DNA of 7,574 bases, from contig JBPCXW010000088.1 in the NCBI GenBank assembly GCA_051008185.1, forward strand, positions 1 to 7,574, written 5' to 3'. The DNA comes from CAXMWX01 sp051008185. Its GTDB lineage: Bacteria > Pseudomonadota > Gammaproteobacteria > Eutrophobiales > Eutrophobiaceae. Within the stretch, counting starts at the first letter, position 1. The number at the start of each line of letters is the position of its first letter. This document shows positions 5,929-7,574 of the stretch, piece by piece. The position numbers were made by a program, and so were the translations under genes. The notes below the pieces were generated by a model that saw nothing but the letters and a program-made list of their open reading frames with translations, was not told where the DNA came from and ran no database searches.

Positions 5929-7426
5929 AGCGCAAGGCCCCGGCCAGCTTGTCCATTACCCCGTTGATGTACTTGTACGATCCCTCGGCACCAAACACCT
6001 TTGCCAATTCAATGGCCTCGTTGATCACAACATTCACCGGCAACCCGGGCCGGTGTGCCAGCTCATAAGCACCGACAAGCAGTATCGCCCGCTCCACCGG
6101 GTCCAACCGCTCAAGCTGCCGATCCAGACAGGGAGTAATCTGTTGTTCAAGATCGGCGGCATTTTTTTCACAACCCGACAGCAACGCATAAAAATATTCC
6201 TTATCCGCCTTGTTCAATTCCGCACGATCCTCAAACTCTGCAATGATCGCCGTCACCGCCGCCCCGGTAAGCAACCACTGATAAAGTGCCTGCACCGCAT
6301 TCCTCCTCGCCCTCGCGCGGGCCTGCGGGGAAGATTTTTTGACCTTGAAGACAAGACGCCTGTCAACGCCGCACAAACTTTCCTGCAGTAACTCCAGTTT
6401 CATCCGATCATCCATCGCGTTCAGCACCGGGATGTTGATCATGTCAATCGCATCATTGCCCAGCAGGCTCGGGTTCTGGTAGATAACCAGTTCATCAATC
6501 AGATCACACTTGAGCAAGGCACCGGCAAGGGTGGGCCCGGCCTCCACCAGCAGATCGTTGATCTGGTATTTTTCCGCCAGCAGGGTCATGCTGTTGCGGA
6601 GCAGTGTAGTGTCATCACCTTCAAGCTGTTCCACTACCGCCCCGGCACCTTGCAGTGCAGTCGCCTCCTGTTGCCCGCCCTGCCCTATCACCAGGGTCTG
6701 GCCCGGCAGGCCCAACAGCCGGGCCGTGACGGGTAGCCGGAAGCGCCTGTCCAATACCACGCGCAACGGTTGCCTTTGCCCGGTATCCACATCCCTGACA
6801 TTGAGCCGCGGATCATCGGCCAGCACGGTATTGATGCCGGTCAGCACGGCGGAACTGCGGGCGCGCAGTTGTTGCACATCCTGTCTGGCCGTGGCGGTGC
6901 TGATCCACTTGCTCTCGCCTGAGCCCAGTGCCACCTTACCATCCAGACTGATCGCAAGCTTGCAGGTCACAAAAGGCCGGTGCCGTTGCATTCTGGAAAA
7001 AAAACCCCGGTTCAGTTGCCGCGCCTGCTCTGCCAGCAAACCGGTCTCCACGATCACGCCCGCCTGTTGCAACTCTGCAATGCCCCGACCGGAGACCAGC
7101 GGATTGGGATCCGGTGTCGCCACTACTACTCTGGCGACACCGCTGGCAAGCAATGCCGTCGTGCAGGGCGGTGTCTTGCCTGTGTGGTTGCAGGGTTCCA
7201 GGGTGACATAACAGCTTGAACCGGTCAGTGAGGATTGCGCCGACTGAATGGCATTGATCTCGGCGTGGGGCGCACCGGCTTTTACATGCCAGCCCTGTGC
7301 GATGACCTGCCCGTCCCTGACGAAAACACATCCTGCGCGGGGATTGGGATGGGTGCTGTAACAACCCTTTTCCGCCAGTTGCAGGGCCTGCGACATAAAC
7401 CCGGCATCGGTCTCTGTCTGGTTCAA
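5927..7426 (-). CDS. ribD-nusB: RibD-NusB fusion: riboflavin deaminase/reductase joined to antitermination factor NusB
   Basis: Residues 1-362 are a full RibD, which deaminates and then reduces the pyrimidine intermediate of riboflavin synthesis. The deaminase zinc site is H54-A-E56 with C79 and C88 (EPCNHTGKTPPC); THPNPRAG at 25-32 is the substrate-side motif. The reductase domain starts at about 150, with KLAISLDGK (156-164), ADDPRLNVR (203-211) and LLVEAGPTLAGALL (292-305). Residues 369-499 are a full NusB, which binds boxA RNA with S10 in rRNA antitermination: arginine-rich ARARARRNAVQALYQW, then NEAIELAKVFGAEGSYKYINGVMDK near the end. Only about six residues (KKSSPQ) link them, and no Met begins NusB. 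The start is TTG, overlapping the nrdR stop as TTGA; an ATG at residue 11 is possible but would trim RibD relative to E. coli. The frame is open throughout. A base error at the junction A6 run cannot be excluded. Confidence 0.88.
   Translation of the reverse strand: MNQTETDAGFMSQALQLAEKGCYSTHPNPRAGCVFVRDGQVIAQGWHVKAGAPHAEINAIQSAQSSLTGSSCYVTLEPCNHTGKTPPCTTALLASGVARVVVATPDPNPLVSGRGIAELQQAGVIVETGLLAEQARQLNRGFFSRMQRHRPFVTCKLAISLDGKVALGSGESKWISTATARQDVQQLRARSSAVLTGINTVLADDPRLNVRDVDTGQRQPLRVVLDRRFRLPVTARLLGLPGQTLVIGQGGQQEATALQGAGAVVEQLEGDDTTLLRNSMTLLAEKYQINDLLVEAGPTLAGALLKCDLIDELVIYQNPSLLGNDAIDMINIPVLNAMDDRMKLELLQESLCGVDRRLVFKVKKSSPQARARARRNAVQALYQWLLTGAAVTAIIAEFEDRAELNKADKEYFYALLSGCEKNAADLEQQITPCLDRQLERLDPVERAILLVGAYELAHRPGLPVNVVINEAIELAKVFGAEGSYKYINGVMDKLAGALR
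6293..6307 (-). promoter_or_regulatory. Possible internal ribosome binding site and GTG start for the NusB part
   Basis: On the minus strand AGGAGG (6307-6302) is followed six bases later by an in-frame GTG (6295-6293), codon 378 of the fusion. Initiation there would give a 122-residue NusB starting VQALYQW, missing the arginine-rich tip that contacts RNA. An out-of-frame ATG (6300-6298) is also present but too close to the site. The AGGAGG comes from two arginine codons that encode a conserved NusB region, so it may be incidental. Confidence 0.3.
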
Positions 7427-7574
7427 TTTTCGGGATTCTCGTCCGCCAGTAGATCGAGCTGGTTGGCCTTCAGCTCCGGCGGTAATTCATTTTTCAGATC
7501 CTCTATCTCCTCAAGAAAGGCCCTGACATCTCCAAAGTTGCGATACACGGAGGCGAAACGTACATAGGCCACAT
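7423..7574 (-). CDS. nrdR: NrdR transcriptional repressor, C-terminal part (5' end outside window)
   Basis: Read from the right edge on the minus strand, 49 codons plus TGA are visible, beginning VAYVRFASVYRNFGDV. VAYVRFASVYR is a hallmark of the NrdR C-terminus, after the zinc ribbon and ATP-cone, which lie beyond the window. NrdR senses dATP/ATP and represses ribonucleotide reductase genes by binding NrdR boxes. The acidic tail continues to LADENPEN, longer than in E. coli. The TGA (7425-7423) overlaps the TTG start of the RibD-NusB gene by two bases, consistent with one operon and coupled translation. nrdR immediately upstream of ribD is the standard order in many proteobacteria. Confidence 0.92.
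   Translation of the reverse strand, partial: VAYVRFASVYRNFGDVRAFLEEIEDLKNELPPELKANQLDLLADENPEN

Noticed and set aside
5570..6391. 273-codon open frame on the plus strand opposite thiL and ribD-nusB
   Set aside because: Both genes beneath it have clear catalytic motifs on the other strand. The translation is Arg/Gln/His-rich without any family signature.

Overview
The window looks like chromosomal housekeeping DNA from a proteobacterium, most likely a gammaproteobacterium. The nrdR-rib-nusB-thiL gene order, an AcnA-type aconitase and a single-chain iron-sulfur fumarase all fit that group. I cannot name a genus. There is no rRNA, tRNA, CRISPR array, transposase or phage gene here.

Left part (1-4968): two [4Fe-4S] hydro-lyases of the TCA cycle, aconitase (acnA, 89-2752, +) and class I fumarase (3448-4968, +), flank a small conserved-looking protein of unknown function (2763-3242, -). 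That protein converges with acnA (10-base gap) and diverges from fumarase. The 205-base gap between it and fumarase holds a 126-base imperfect palindrome (3291-3416) with a perfect 20-base inverted core. The right half of a second copy opens the window (1-46), just upstream of acnA. At all three visible outer ends a G6 terminus faces a gene, with a TAC(A/T)AT -10-like hexamer 17-18 bases further on.

Right part (4979-7574, all -): a compact operon read right to left. It holds the 3' end of nrdR, a 499-codon gene joining a complete RibD (deaminase plus reductase) to a complete NusB in one frame, and thiL. Gammaproteobacteria usually carry nrdR-ribD-ribE-ribBA-ribH-nusB-thiL(-pgpA) here. In this window ribE, ribBA and ribH are absent exactly at the ribD/nusB junction, and downstream of thiL there is convergent fumarase instead of pgpA. 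The junction carries an A6 run and, 28 bases on, an AGGAGG with an in-frame GTG six bases after it, so separate production of the NusB part is conceivable.

The genes cover central carbon metabolism (aconitase, fumarase), cofactor synthesis (riboflavin and thiamine diphosphate), control of ribonucleotide reductase genes (NrdR) and rRNA antitermination (NusB). The most notable features are the RibD-NusB fusion with its contracted operon and the palindromic element placed at the promoters of the two Fe-S hydratase genes.
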